Assembly (NCBI RefSeq): GCF_963966145.1
Contig: NC_091046.1
Location: 6,510,001-6,574,000, forward strand
Reading direction: 5' to 3'
DNA from: Tenebrio molitor
Lineage: Eukaryota > Arthropoda > Insecta > Coleoptera > Tenebrionidae
Length of the DNA: 64,000 bases
In this document: positions 33,909 to 45,922 of the stretch, one piece after another
How the letters are laid out: the number at the start of each line of letters is the position of its first letter
Position numbering within the stretch: the first letter of the stretch is position 1
The notes under the pieces: model-generated
Databases searched by the model: none
Told to the model about the DNA's origin: nothing
Seen by the model: only the letters and a program-made list of their open reading frames with translations
Translations under genes and position numbers: made by a program

Positions 33909-34478
33909 CCACGGCTGCGAAATCCTTTAATATCCTCGAGATTGTCATGCCTCGGCCGCAAGCGGCCTGTGCGACAATTTTTATCTCGGTACATTAAAGA
34001 ATGAATTCGCGACCTTGATATACCGGGGTGATCAAGAAGGACTGTTTAAGTTTTGGCAATACAATTAAGAACATTTTTTTATTCGGCTGTTTACAACACT
34101 GCAGCGGATATGTTTTGTGGGTTTATTTGACAGATATCTGACGTAGCATTAATAACGACAAAATGGTAGGTTATGAGAGTAAAAATTAACGGCAAAAAGA
34201 AATCAAAGTTGGAATTCGGAATAATAATCTAAAAATTAACTAAACGAAATTCTCGAAGTGCTCCCCATTTTGCTCTAAATATAAATTAACTCTTCTCTCG
34301 AACAATTCACTAGCATGTTTAATTTAATTTGAAATGTCAAATTTGACTTGTCAGTGATGCGGCTGTCAGTGTGAAGCCGTCAACAACCGGAAGTTACTCC
34401 AGTTGTACCATTTAAAAATCAAATTCAGCATTACTAACTTAAACAGTCCTTCTTGATCACCCCGTACAAATAACTATT
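33909..34478 (-). mobile_element. AATAGT-capped palindromic element, split by a MITE
   Basis: The foldback at 33909-34014 (GCTGCGAAATCCTTTAATAT ... TTAAAGAATGAATTCGCG, inner 'CCTCGAGATTGT'/'ACAATTTTTATCTCGG') is the same as at 2892-3000. The sequence 'CTTGATATAC' then meets a MITE and resumes as TACAAATAACTATT at 34465-34478. The copy at 3.0 kb has the unbroken form, CTTGATATACAAATAACTAT. Read on the minus strand, the cap is AATAGTTATTTGTA. Confidence 0.65.
34024..34464. mobile_element. 441-bp MITE with CGGGGTGATCAAGAAGGACT ends
   Basis: The first 28 bases and the last 28 are perfect inverted repeats (CGGGGTGATCAAGAAGGACT continuing GTTTAAGT). TAC flanks both sides. The uninterrupted relative at about 2995-3012 shows the empty site. 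The interior has no transposase frame. Confidence 0.75.
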
Positions 34479-34796
34479 GCGCGTTGAAATGAAATCCTGG
34501 GCTGAGTAGGCGTTGGAAAAATTAAACCGTTTAGAACAGTGTAAAGTTTGAATTTCCCGCCGTTTAACACGAATGACATTTGTTTATGTTTAATCGGGAC
34601 ATAATTGAACATGTTTGTTTTTAGCAAAGAGTGGTTTTAGATATTTGTTGCAAGAATAGGAATCGTTAAGTTATTCTATTTTTAATGTAAAACATTGCAA
34701 AGAAAAAAAAAGGAATGATTTTTTGGCTCTAAATTTTAGGTTAGCTGTCAACAGGCTCCAATTAATCTACGCTTTAAAAAAGCACAACAATTGACG
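34479..34796. mobile_element. Family D transposon, one end truncated
   Basis: It begins GCGCGTTGAAATGAAATCCT and runs, in inverse orientation to 11310-11658, to 'AAGCACAACAATTGAC' at 34796, where the other TIR should begin but does not. It abuts the AATAGT cap of the element on its left with no spacer. Confidence 0.6.
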
Positions 34797-37700
34797 ACAT
34801 TTATGCATGGCTCATCCGTTTTTGTTAAAAAAATAATAAACAAACCGGAAAAACTGAATACAAAGTGAGAGTTTCTTTCGTATATAGCACAAATTAACTA
34901 ATTGCATTTTATGAAGACTCTCTCGCTGGAGGTGGTAACATCTGACATTCTCTATGCACGCGACAACATAGTTTGTCACACACCCCAGCGATGATTAAAT
35001 TGATGGATCTCTGATCAAACAGCTTTCGCCTCACTTGTCTATTATTCACGATTAATTAGCGTACATTCATCATTGTCTTCTCGCTTTGGTTGCAGAGGTT
35101 AAGTGGTTTGACATTCTTTTTTTCATTTCGATAAATCAAAGTTCCCGCGCAAATTTATGTCTCAACTTAAAAACTGAAGCAACGTAACAGAATTCAAGAA
35201 TTTGACATTTCGCCTGAAACAAACTCAATCAAACTTGCTTTCGCAACAAAATTCAATTACTCTTGACGCTCATACATCTGCAACGTCATAATTCTCAACA
35301 TCAGGCATAATGTAATTCCATCTTTATGGCCCGTTTAAGCTTCGTGTTGTTTAAATTGCCAAGCTTTTTCTTTTATTTTACTCGAAATTGCTGTAATTCC
35401 GCCCTGATTGCATCAATTCAGTTTGCATTAAACTTAATATCGGATTTAATAGCGCAGATTTAACAATTGTCACTGTCTCATAATGTTCACTCGTCGATCA
35501 GCTTTTTGCCCACACCTCAACTTCCCTTCTGATTTTAATCAAGTGTTGCAGGCGCCAAACCGATCGAGCAACCCCTCTTCCGCAACCCTTTGCCTGTCGC
35601 ACCTTGTACTTTCGGCTCGATGTCACTTCGAAGTATTTTTAACACTTTTATCGCCCGGCAAGTACATTTTCTCTCCGTTTTGGTGTTTCCCGAGCACGCC
35701 CTAATACCTTTGGAAAATTTGGCTACGTCCCGTCGCTGCCTCCGGCTTCACACACTCATTGTTATAAATAACGGAGGAATCGACTCACGACTCTCTACCT
35801 GCAAACTCGTTTAGTCAAATGAAGCGACTTAATTAACTTTTTATTGATTCCGAAACACTTACGAAGTGGTAACAAGGTTAAAAGTTCGACAACTAATTTC
35901 GAGATCCGAAGATTTCCTCCGATCTTTAATGAGATTATCCTTTTGCCGTTAAGTCGTTGTAAACTGAATAAGAAATAATTTATGGCCAATTTCTTTCAAT
36001 GGAAAAGCGTTCGAGGCATTTAAGTCGGATAGTTGAGATTCTGAAAGCGATCCACAGCGAAAATCATCCCAATGATATTCACATATCCATAGGAAATGTG
36101 AAAAACTGCAAATTAAATCATTGGAAATTAATTAATAAATGTTTTTGCACCATCATTAAAAAGGACTTGCTGAAACAAAATTATGCGTCCGTTAAATAAT
36201 AGTTTCATTATATAGGCGTTTGTGGTTACGTAATGCTGTTCATTACCAACGGCCATGACTAATGACTCATTATTCCACAGATTCCAAGCGCCAAATTGCA
36301 TTTGCAAACCGCCGTATAGACTATAAAGTTGCTATAATATGGCGCAATATTCATCTGTCATCATTATTTTTAAATATTCCATTTACTTCGCGTGCAATGG
36401 ATGTTTACAGCACTCGCTTACGGCTTCTACCGCAAACTTGACCCTCGTGAGTAATTGCCCTCATTACACGCTCGTTGAACAATGTACATGATGACAGCTT
36501 TTGATTCAGAGCTAACGTTTCAAAAAATTAAGTATGACACCTGTGTACAAATCACTTTTACGACTACAACACTCGTTGCGCTCGTGCGCGTAAACTTCCC
36601 ACTTGTAAAAAAAGTTGTGCTTTACACACATAAATGACTATTAAAAAAAACACAACAAATCTTTTCGCTTTCATGGTAATTTTCTTTTAGCAAAGTGGTT
36701 TATTGTTTCTGGCGCAAAAAGAATTTTCTCCTAAGAAAATACGTTTCATATTTTATTTCTCTTTATTATTTTATGTTGACATTTAAGGCAAACTTCTGTT
36801 AACGTTTCAGCAAGCATAAACTTTAGCTTGCAAAATTATCATCTATTCTTTATTATTTAAAAAATTGTTTTAAATTGTGTATCGATTTCTGAATTTATGT
36901 GTCACGAAAAAGATCCAAACCTGACAACATTGATGGCAGAGGTGTTAATTAATTACAATTCCCTTATTGTGGTGCACTTTCGCAATAAACGTACCAATCG
37001 ATATCCGGTACTTAAAAGGGCGCCGCCCTGCACCCCATCAATTAATCATCAGTATTTTACATCTTCTCTTGATGGGTAGTAAATATACATCCTTCGGCGA
37101 TGAAAGCACGTTTCATCTATTTTACTCTTTAAGCCTCCAGTAAAGCACAATTAAGCTCGTAATCACCTCATTTCTAAAACAAACACCCGGTATTTCATTC
37201 ATTTTTTAATTACGTTTCATAGCGGCGTAATCCTCTCCGGTTCGAGCAAGTATCAATTTAGACGCAGGACGCGAAAATGTATTTATCCTGCACCGAGACA
37301 CAAGGACAAAATCAAAGCACTTCTGCATTGAACGTAAAAATTTGTTGCAGTAAATATTTCCAAGGAAGAGCAGAATTTGATCGTCCTGATTTAACGATCG
37401 GAGGATGCCAAGTTAGTAGCGCACAAGGACAATAAAGTATTTATAAAAAGTCTCCGTTTCCGAGCGTATGTGGGCATTCTTTATCCAAAGCTGCAAAAAC
37501 CGTGCTTTGTGAATTTTAGACGATGTTACCTAAATAAAGATCGTTCACATAAATAATCAAAACAAACGGTTTATCCTGTGCGGACGGTTTTGTTTTTGTC
37601 CCGCGTCCATCATAAAATTAAGCCGAGCTTTGGATTAAAAAAGGAATAAAATGGCAACGGGAGCTTTTCTGAAGTCCGAGTCCGAATCGATAATTGTCCG

Positions 37701-39441
37701 AATTTATTTGCACGGGGTGACCAAAAACCATATTAATATAAGCTCATTTCAGGATATGATCCTTGTCCGAAACGAACACGAGATTTACTCGTGGAGGATT
37801 CATTGTTTCGAAATTAATTGGTCGCTTGTCGAAGTAATCGCATTATCCTTAAACGGTTTGTTCGTCTAATCAGCCCCAAATGAAAAATTCGGTGAAGAAC
37901 TGAACGCATAAAACGGCGTTTCCACCGAAATGTACAGTTTTTATGCTTCTGTTTAATGTTTTACTATGAGCTGTTAAATGTAGCCGAGAAAGTTGGAATT
38001 TATGTGGTGCTTAGGCATAATTGCCCTTCGAAGCTTTCATTCCTGTTCCAGGACAGTTCTTCAGGAGGAGTTTAACTGTTAGGGGAGAGCGCGTGTGTGA
38101 AAAAGTCGCAAGAAGACGAGGGGTAGCTTTTGGGGGCAATTTGGAATTCGGGAATGTAATCGTGCTGATAAACATAAACAATAGCGGAAGGAATGTTCAG
38201 GTTGAACAAACAATCGTCGAAGGGATGCGTTCGGATAATTTATAATTCTGAATTTGTTAGGGGCAGGACGGGGAGGTTCTCCTCCAATGGCGCAACTTCG
38301 GTGGCTCGCCAAGATACATTTAACCTTGTCTGTATCGTCGGAGCAGAATCAGAATAATTTCCGAAAGTGAATTGTTATTGGTGAGGTAAGGTGAGCTTCC
38401 GGGAGCGATTTTGACGGGATAATCAGGTAAGGCAGTGCATATTAGCAGGTGGAGAAGTGCGTTGAACGAACTCGAGCTGGGTTCGACAGGCTGATCTCAT
38501 CGCCGAAATGACTGCAACTAACATTTCCGCAGGAACAAGATCAGTCTGTTCACCCTGCACACCACCGCCTCCAGATTGTCTTTTCTTCTTCGGGGTCGAC
38601 TTAATGGGATCGAAGATCGCTACGTGACACGTAATTAAATATATCCGCTAATTTACAGCGGGGTCGGAGATAACGTGACGCAATTACTATCACAATCAAA
38701 TCCACGTGTGCTTACAGGGAACAAGCGAAATTAAATCGACAAGGGCGGAGGAAATAAATTTCCAGGGTGACACCAAAAGGCGAACCCTAATTGCGATTTT
38801 GTTATGGGATGTTTTATAACTGCGGAAATATAACGGGCACGCTGTACAGAGTGTTACGGTTTAAATGGCATACCGGTGTATTGTTGGTTGCCTACTCTGA
38901 CATTTAAAAAATCATATTAAACAAACAAACCAAAATAGAAAAAAGGTGACAAGCTTATGTTATAATTATTTTTTATCTGAATATTTACGAAAACATAAAA
39001 GATTTCTATAATAATTATTAATTAATATTCAGCAAATTCTTTAGCCTGGAATTAATAATGAAACTTCAATCACCGTTTCCAAAATTTCTCTTCATTTGTT
39101 TATTATTACATTCATCTCTAACCACAATTTCAGTTTTATAAAAATTTTGTCAACTTCCTTTATTTGTTTTCATTACATACCGAAGAATACGTGATACTAT
39201 TCATTCATTTTGAAAAAGTAAAAATTAAATCAATCTCCAAAAATGAAACATAATTCAACTGAAATATATCTTTTTATTTTGTCTTTTAACTTTCTCTCTT
39301 TTATAGCAAAATACTTTTCAGAAATTTTGTTTTGAGCAAATATTATATATTTTGTATCTGCTTTAATTCCTTTCTTTGAATAAACTTTGAGTATAGTACA
39401 ATACACAAACAAGTTCCATTTTTTCTAGATGTGACTCAATA
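34797..39441. other. Long non-coding stretch
   Basis: No supported gene. 'TTTACAGCACTCGCTTACGG' at about 36406 and 'CACTCGTTGCGCTCGTGCGC' near 36570 resemble the family E repeats. Composition is more balanced at 37000-38700. Open frames of 60-77 residues here have no recognisable domain. Confidence 0.4.
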
Positions 39442-39596
39442 CAGGGTTTTCACGATTGATAATGAGCCCGACGGAAATGCAACCCACAATAGATTTCCAA
39501 AAGAATCTGGATATTTTAATTTCAACATTCAGCTTTTTTGGAAATGTATCCTGGGTTGCATTTTCAATTCCGTCGGGTTTATTGTCACTTATGTGT
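39442..39596. mobile_element. Foldback MITE, degraded copy
   Basis: CAGGGTTTTCACGATTGATA and 'GAGCCCGACGGAAATGCAAC' at the left, and 'GGGTTGCATTTTCAATTCCG' with 'TCGGGTTTATTGTCACTTAT' at the right, form long inverted arms as in 58755-58893. The right terminus is decayed. Confidence 0.65.
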
Positions 39597-41862
39597 TTGT
39601 CAAAAGTAATCTTATGGTCTTGAGGTAATTTTAAAATGAAATTTTGAAAATAAAAAATGTTTTTGAAATAGTAATAATCATCTTTTCCTCTGAATTAACA
39701 TAATAAAAACATTTCAAATGATTGGTTTTTTTTAAGTTATCACTTCTCAATTAGCAGTTTGGTTTTTTTAAAATTTATCTTTCAGCAACAATAAATTAAC
39801 GTAACTAACGCAATTTGTATCGGCAACAATCTTCTGAACTTTTTTAGAAGCAAAGTAAATGAAAAAAATCATTTATCGACGTCTTGGCATATTGTAAATA
39901 ATTCAGTAAATTTAAAACCGCCCTTCAAGGTGAATTAGTGCACAATTGCTAAAATAGCTCCTCCGGAAGGTTCTGTGGTCGTAAAAGTGAAGGAATTCTC
40001 CCATTTACATAATATTCACCAAAGCTATCAGAGTGGCCAGTTGCAATTTACATTTTAGAGATAGGTAATCTACTTCGGATGCAATTTGAAATGACCATAG
40101 ACCTACACTAAAAGGTAAACTAGTCTCTGTGGGAAAACTTGTCCCTGTCGTATTTAAACCATATATTGAGAGAGCAAGCGCTTATTTACCTAGAAGTTTC
40201 TAACAAAATTTCTCGTTTTGTAAAAGTGGAAGTTTTTCAAAATACGGAGAGAGAGAAAGATTTTTTTATTGCTAAGCGATTTGGTTGTTGCTGGATCCTT
40301 GCGTGGAGAATAAAATAAATTAACAATTATAGTGTGTGTAAAACATGACGACCAAATTTTTCGGACAAATTAATCAGAGAATAAACTGAAAAACTTGAAT
40401 GAGTGTCTGGCCATCGGAGATGAGAACTTCATATATTTAGCTCACTCTGTATATTATTCCGGGTTCACGTCGCGTCATTTTCCGGCAGTTCCGTCGTGCA
40501 CATAATTAAAAACCAAACTATACCCCAGGAAACGTCTCCCGGGAAATTGAATTCAATCGTTAATGATAGACTGCGAAGCCCCACTTAACTTCAGCGAAAC
40601 TTCATCCCTTTTCGTCTGGAGAACGCCACGCCACTTGTGAAGATATGAGGAGGACGGCGGGAAATGTGCAGAGGTGATAGTTGTTGCGTCTTGAAAATAT
40701 GCACAAGAGGAGAGTTGAATCGGTGATGTTAATACATGCGGATGGAACGATGGTAAATGGATAGGACCGGATTAGGCTTGGCTTGCGTTTTACGCTTATT
40801 TGCATGTTATGCTCTTGCGGAAGCTTTATGTACACTACGACTTTTACAGTTTACGTTTAAGCAATCTGCTTTTCTGCCGTTTTATACTTTCGCGGAATCT
40901 GCATATTTGATGGACGGAGGTGTCTTCGGAAAAAATACAAAATACATAAATCTAGCAATCCTGAACAATGTACTAACCCCATAATTATTGTTTATAGACA
41001 CTTTAATGATAAATGAAAAATTATTTCATAGCTAATACTCTACTAATACATAAAAAAATACACTTCAGTAAGTTACTTTACTCAAATAATAAACAAGAAA
41101 AATATTTTTGAGCTGTTGACCTAAAAAAATTGAAACAAAGTTTGTACATATTATTATTGCGACATAAAATATGAAGCATTACTTTTTTTACTAGTGGGAA
41201 GTTTACACACACCACCGCAGCCAATGTTATAATCATATGAAAGAAATGTCTGGTTTAAACATGCACTCACTATTGATTATAAACAAATACTTTTAATTGT
41301 AGTGCAAAATAACCATTTTCACTGTTCTGGGCACACTGAAAAATTATTATTTTTAAATAAAGATTTGTCATGTTCAACAGTGTTCGGATTATTAGCTACT
41401 AATAATTAATTAATAAATGTATCGTTTTATCATAACAACTGTTTGATGTTGTTCAAATGAAAAATAAACAATTTTTTTAACAAATAACTTTAATTCGACA
41501 ATTATTTTAATCATATGTTGTTTGATGCCATTAATTACTTTTCAATCAGCTTCGCCGATTAAATAAATTCAATGAAGTCATTTATCACTTATGAAAATAG
41601 CTTAAGTAATTTTAATTATTTCAAATTTGGAATGCATTCAAAAAACAAATTCGCTTCTGTCAATATTAGGTATTATTACGCGGATGTGTAATTGCATACA
41701 TCAATCTGGCATAATTGCAACTGACTTAATCACGGAATTTTCCTTAAACACTCTAAATAAAATCCCATACATTTAGGAATTTTATAAAACTTGATAAAAT
41801 ATAAAACAAATTTCTAAAGATACTTTTAGCGCTTAAAAAATATTTTATAGAAGTAAGCATAA
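39597..41862. other. Non-coding stretch
   Basis: No supported gene or repeat. Confidence 0.45.
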
Positions 41863-41952
41863 AATGTTTATTTCACTCGTGGGATTGCTGCACTCGCTTA
41901 CGGCTCGTGCGATAAAGTACCACTTTATGCACTTGTAGTACAAATTACTATT
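41863..41952 (-). repeat. AATAGT-capped repeat (family E), single unit
   Basis: Read on the minus strand it starts at 41952 with AATAGTAATTTGTACTACAA, then 'GTGCATAAAGTGGTACTTTA', 'GCACGAGCCGTAAGCGAGTG' and 'CAGCAATCCCACGAGTG'. It aligns with the unit at 1783-1885. It is non-coding. Confidence 0.55.
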
Positions 41953-44461
41953 TGATTTACATTATTTTCCCAATTACCTAAATCACTTCAAGATTACTTT
42001 GCGAGTAAATTTCTAAACTTCTTAAACCCACAAAAAATTTCATTTACAGCCAAACTCACCGTTCCGCAGTTTCCTTTATGTGGACTTAATAAGCGCCTTG
42101 TACTCCTAGTGTATTATTTGTGTCCTTCCTTCCATAAAAAATATAAATGACAATGGACACATCTCCCGTTATTTTCGGCACAATAGTCGCCTCATTTGTC
42201 AACGTCACTCATCACTAACTTTTAATACAATAACGCGACAATTTTTTAGAAAATGTTCAACAAGCTGAATCTTGATTGTGGAAGGAAATCCCGGAAAAAA
42301 TCCATGCGCATTTGAATTCAATTAAGGATTTGAAATATGACCTTCCACCCGAAAATTGTTGCCACAAAGGAGCGAAGAGGGTTGCACTTTAACTTTACAT
42401 ATGAAAGGGATCCAGATTTTTGAGGTTCGCGTTTTCCGTAGAATTACGTATTAAAATTGAAACATTTATGTTAATTTTTGCTGAAATTATTGTCCTAATG
42501 TAATAACTCAACCCGATTAGACCCGTGAATAAACAATCAAAAGCGTCCCCTTTTATTATTTATTATTTATAAGCAATTAACGTCCACATTTCGTTTTCCG
42601 GCTGCATCATGAAAATTTTATTTCAAAGAGGTCGTCGACCTCTTCGCATAAACCACTCGATATATTATTTCACACAATTTTTCTCAATTTGATAGAGCCA
42701 CAATAGTCACCATAGCAAAATCCTTGTCTACTTTGGCAAAGTGATTTGTGTCTGCGATTCCATTGGACGACATGAATGTTGTGATACGTCCCATTAATAA
42801 TTATCCCGGAGCAGTGTCAGTGCTGCACCTCTGAAGACTAATCACTAATAAATTGATTCAGCTCTAATTAATAGTGCTGCACCCGGAGATGCAGATTGAT
42901 GGGTTTATGATGTCTGGCACTGGAAGAAGTAATAAAAATTATGTAACAAGGATTATCACGCCATGATGAGATCCCATCCCTTTGTGGTTTGAAAGGTAGT
43001 AGAGGGTAATCTACAGCTACCATTTAGGGCTGTAGTAAATATAGCCTCCCTAACGAAATTAAGTGGCAATAGAAGCTTAGGCCTTGAACACCACAATATA
43101 TTAAGCAATTTCCAGTTCAAGAACTCGTGGCTTCTTAACAGCGTGGGGTGGAATACTTCTCGGCACTTTATCAAAAACGAGGAAATAAAAAAAAATGTGA
43201 AGAATAGAAAATAGAATTATTCTTGCAAACATTTAGTAAACTCGGTGAGGCAAGTTTACTTTCACCTCCAAAAACATGACTTCTAATTAATTATTAGACA
43301 GATTTATAATTTTTTGTTTGATTCAGCAATCAAAATTACACAAAATCAATTAGATTGTTACATAATTGTGTTTTTGTATCTCAAGATAAACCAATCAAAT
43401 GATTTTGGACAAAATGATATAATTTATCTACAAAAGGGTCATTTATCTTCCTTGAAGCCTCTCATTTACAGCTGCATTATTAATGCGAACACAGCCAGCC
43501 CCATTCCTAGGTACTGCTGCTTGTTTCAGATAAATCTCATTGTCACATAACTTTATAATGGTTTAATTATGCGGATCATGAAAAGAGATTTTTTTTAAAT
43601 TTCATAATACAACAGTGAATTTTATTCAAAATCTTACTTAATAATTTCTTACATTAAATTACAAGAAAATAAGTAAAAATTTTAACAAGAACAGGCAATT
43701 TACAATTAATGAAAACTGACGAACATGGTGTTGCCCAGTGAAAAAGCTTCTGGTCACAGCGTAGCTCTATTTAGAGAAACTGGTAGCATTCAACGGAAGA
43801 AAAGAATTGATTGAGGAACAATCAAAGAACAAAGAAATATTACTCCCTTAGTCTTTTCAATTTTCATCTGAACGTTTTTAAAAATGTCATCTTTAAAACT
43901 CCAGTGGACACTTTGAAAGAGTTGCAAGCACATGGATGTGAATGTGGTATAAAACTACAAATCAAAATGTTTTCGAGACCATAAAGGAACGAACGACTTT
44001 GTGCTTGTGGCAGGCAATTTTGCATTAGATTTGTACATTTGAAGCAAACGTTTATCCTTTTTTCAGAATGTTTCTAACCTCAAAATTCAGAAAATAAAAT
44101 TAGTTTGGATGTGTAGGTATGCAACCAGCCTTGCAAATATGCTGTCAGTTGCTGTGGGCTTGTCTAAATGGAGAATACTGAGAACAAGTGCCTTGTAAGA
44201 AGAATTTTGCAGGATGCACACATTTGGAAGGCGTACTCTAAACTCTTGCAAGCAACACTTCGCATAATAATTCCATTCTCTGCTTTCAAAACGTCTCTTT
44301 TTGAAGTACTGCAGTGGCAGTAGTTATAAGATAATATGATACCTGTTAGATAAAATATAAAAGGGAGATTTTTAGAAATACTTTGACTGCTAGTTTAGAA
44401 GATGTTTAATTTACACCTGAAAAAAATATTTATTTCATCCTGTGTCAAATTCCAATACTTT
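41953..44461. other. Non-coding stretch
   Basis: No supported gene. The part 43600-44400 has a more coding-like texture by eye but every frame is broken and I recognise nothing. Confidence 0.4.
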
Positions 44462-45195
44462 ACGTCATCAGTTTGAATCCGGGAAAACGCAAAAAACGGC
44501 CGGACGCCGGTTAAGTGTTGCTATTGGAAACACAAAAGTAACAATCGCAATAACAATGATTCAGTTTTAAGAAATGTTTTATTCAAAACTACATCTAAAT
44601 ACAAATTAACAATTTCACTATTTCGGCCACAAAGAAGATGCACTTACTTTCTCAGACTAAAAACGGTAGTTCACAAATAAAATAATACAACCATTTAAAC
44701 CAAATCTAAAAAATAGGCCAGCCAGCATAACCTCTTGCGTAATTTTCTTCACATTATTTTCTGATTTCCATTTACAAAAATGGCTGAATTGTTTTTGGTA
44801 CCTTTCACCAGACTTGCTACTTGCTAGGTATTAATTCAGCACAGGCTTCTGCAGATTTTCTTACAATTTCTGGAGGATTTGCTTTAGCAGTCATTTTGAC
44901 GCACAAAATTATTTCAACAAAATAAACAATTGCCAAACAGCCGTTGCTAATCATGTTCCTAAAATGTGACTAGATTTGGAGCTTTTGTTGAATTATTTTG
45001 AAATTAATTTCAATGTTTCTTTCAAACGAAATTTGAGGCAGGATGAAATAAAATACATAACGACATTCGTCCGTGAACTCTTTTCACAGTACTCGTTTCG
45101 AGTTTCAAGACTCGGCTCCTTCGTCGCCTCGTCCTTAAACGTCTAACTCGTACTGTAAACTATGAGTTCCCGGACTTATAACGTTAATTACTATT
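44462..45195 (-). mobile_element. Crypton-like tandem, unit 1 (734 bp)
   Basis: It is nearly identical to 45196-45922 and joined to it head to tail. On the minus strand the unit starts AATAGTAATTAACGTTATAA (45195), has 'cgagt'-rich palindromic sequence, then the recombinase-like frame, and ends with CCGGCGTCCGGCCG and GGATTCAAACTGATGACG (44462). The near-identity of the units indicates a recent duplication compared with the other relics. Confidence 0.75.
44669..44894 (-). pseudogene. Crypton-like N-terminal frame, frameshifted tandem copy
   Basis: From the ATG at 44894 it reads MTAKANPPEIVRKSAEAC and AELIPSK, then meets a stop. The cause is a 7-bp duplication (ACTTGCT, near 44814-44826) absent from the sister unit. 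The rest of the block is still present in the shifted frame. It lacks a catalytic domain like its sister. Confidence 0.7.
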
Positions 45196-45922
45196 ACGTC
45201 ATCAGTTTGAATCCGGGAAAACGCAAAAAACGGCCGGACGCCGGTTAAGTGTTGCTATTGGAAACATAAAAGTAACAATCGCAATAACAATTATTCAGGT
45301 TTAAGAAATGTTTTATTCAAAACTACATCTAAATACAAATTAACAATTTAACTATTTCCGCCACAAAAAAGATGCACTTACTTTCTCAGACTAAAAACGT
45401 TAGTTCACAAATAAAATAATACAACCATTTAAACCAAATCTAAAAAATAGGCCAGCCAGCACAACCTCTTCCGTAATTTTCTTCACATTATTTTCTGATT
45501 TCCATTTACAAAAATGGCTGAATTGTTTTTGATACCTTTCACCAGACTTGCTAGGTATTAGTTCAGCACAGGCTTCTGCAGATTTTCTTACAATTTCTGG
45601 AGGATTTGCTTTAGAAGTCATTTTGACGCTCAAAATTATTTCAACAAAATAAATAATTGCCAAACAGCCGTTGCTAATCATGTTCCAAAAATGTGACTAG
45701 ATTTGGAGCTTTTGTTGAATTATTTTGAAATTAATTTCAATGTTTCTTTCAAACGAAATTTGAGGCAGGATGAAATAAAATACATAACGACATTCGTCCG
45801 TGAACTCTTTTTATAGTACTCGTTTCGAGTTTCAAGACTCGGCTCCTTCGTCGCCTCGTCCTTAAACGTCTAACTCGTACTGTAAACTATGAGTTCCCGG
45901 ACTTATAACGTTAATTACTATT
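45196..45922 (-). mobile_element. Crypton-like tandem, unit 2 (727 bp)
   Basis: Sister of the 734-bp unit on its left. The 7-bp length difference equals the ACTTGCT duplication in that unit. On the minus strand it starts at 45922 with AATAGTAATTAACG. The junction with unit 1 is exact, with no spacer. Confidence 0.75.
45400..45621 (-). pseudogene. Crypton-like N-terminal frame, open tandem copy
   Basis: From the ATG at 45621 the frame reads MTSKANPPEIVRKSAEAC, AELIPSKSGERYQKQFSHF, CKWKSENNVKKITEEVVL and then about 15 residues without similarity before a stop at 45400. An upstream in-frame ATG at 45681 adds 20 residues. I chose the inner one because its start lines up with the other copies. 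The domain is the N-terminal, DNA-binding part of a Crypton-type tyrosine recombinase. The catalytic domain is missing, so at most this could encode a short DNA-binding peptide. It is the only copy in the window with an unbroken N-terminal domain. It could be translated, but nothing here shows that. Confidence 0.65.

Noticed and set aside
38021..38312. Overlapping open frames on both strands in GC-richer sequence
   Set aside because: Both strands are open for similar lengths with no motif; this is what composition alone would give.
44462..45922. Tandem units as a pair of LTRs (solo or without internal region)
   Set aside because: Each unit holds a recombinase-type domain and starts with the AATAGT cap; I see no TG...CA ends, primer-binding site or polypurine tract.
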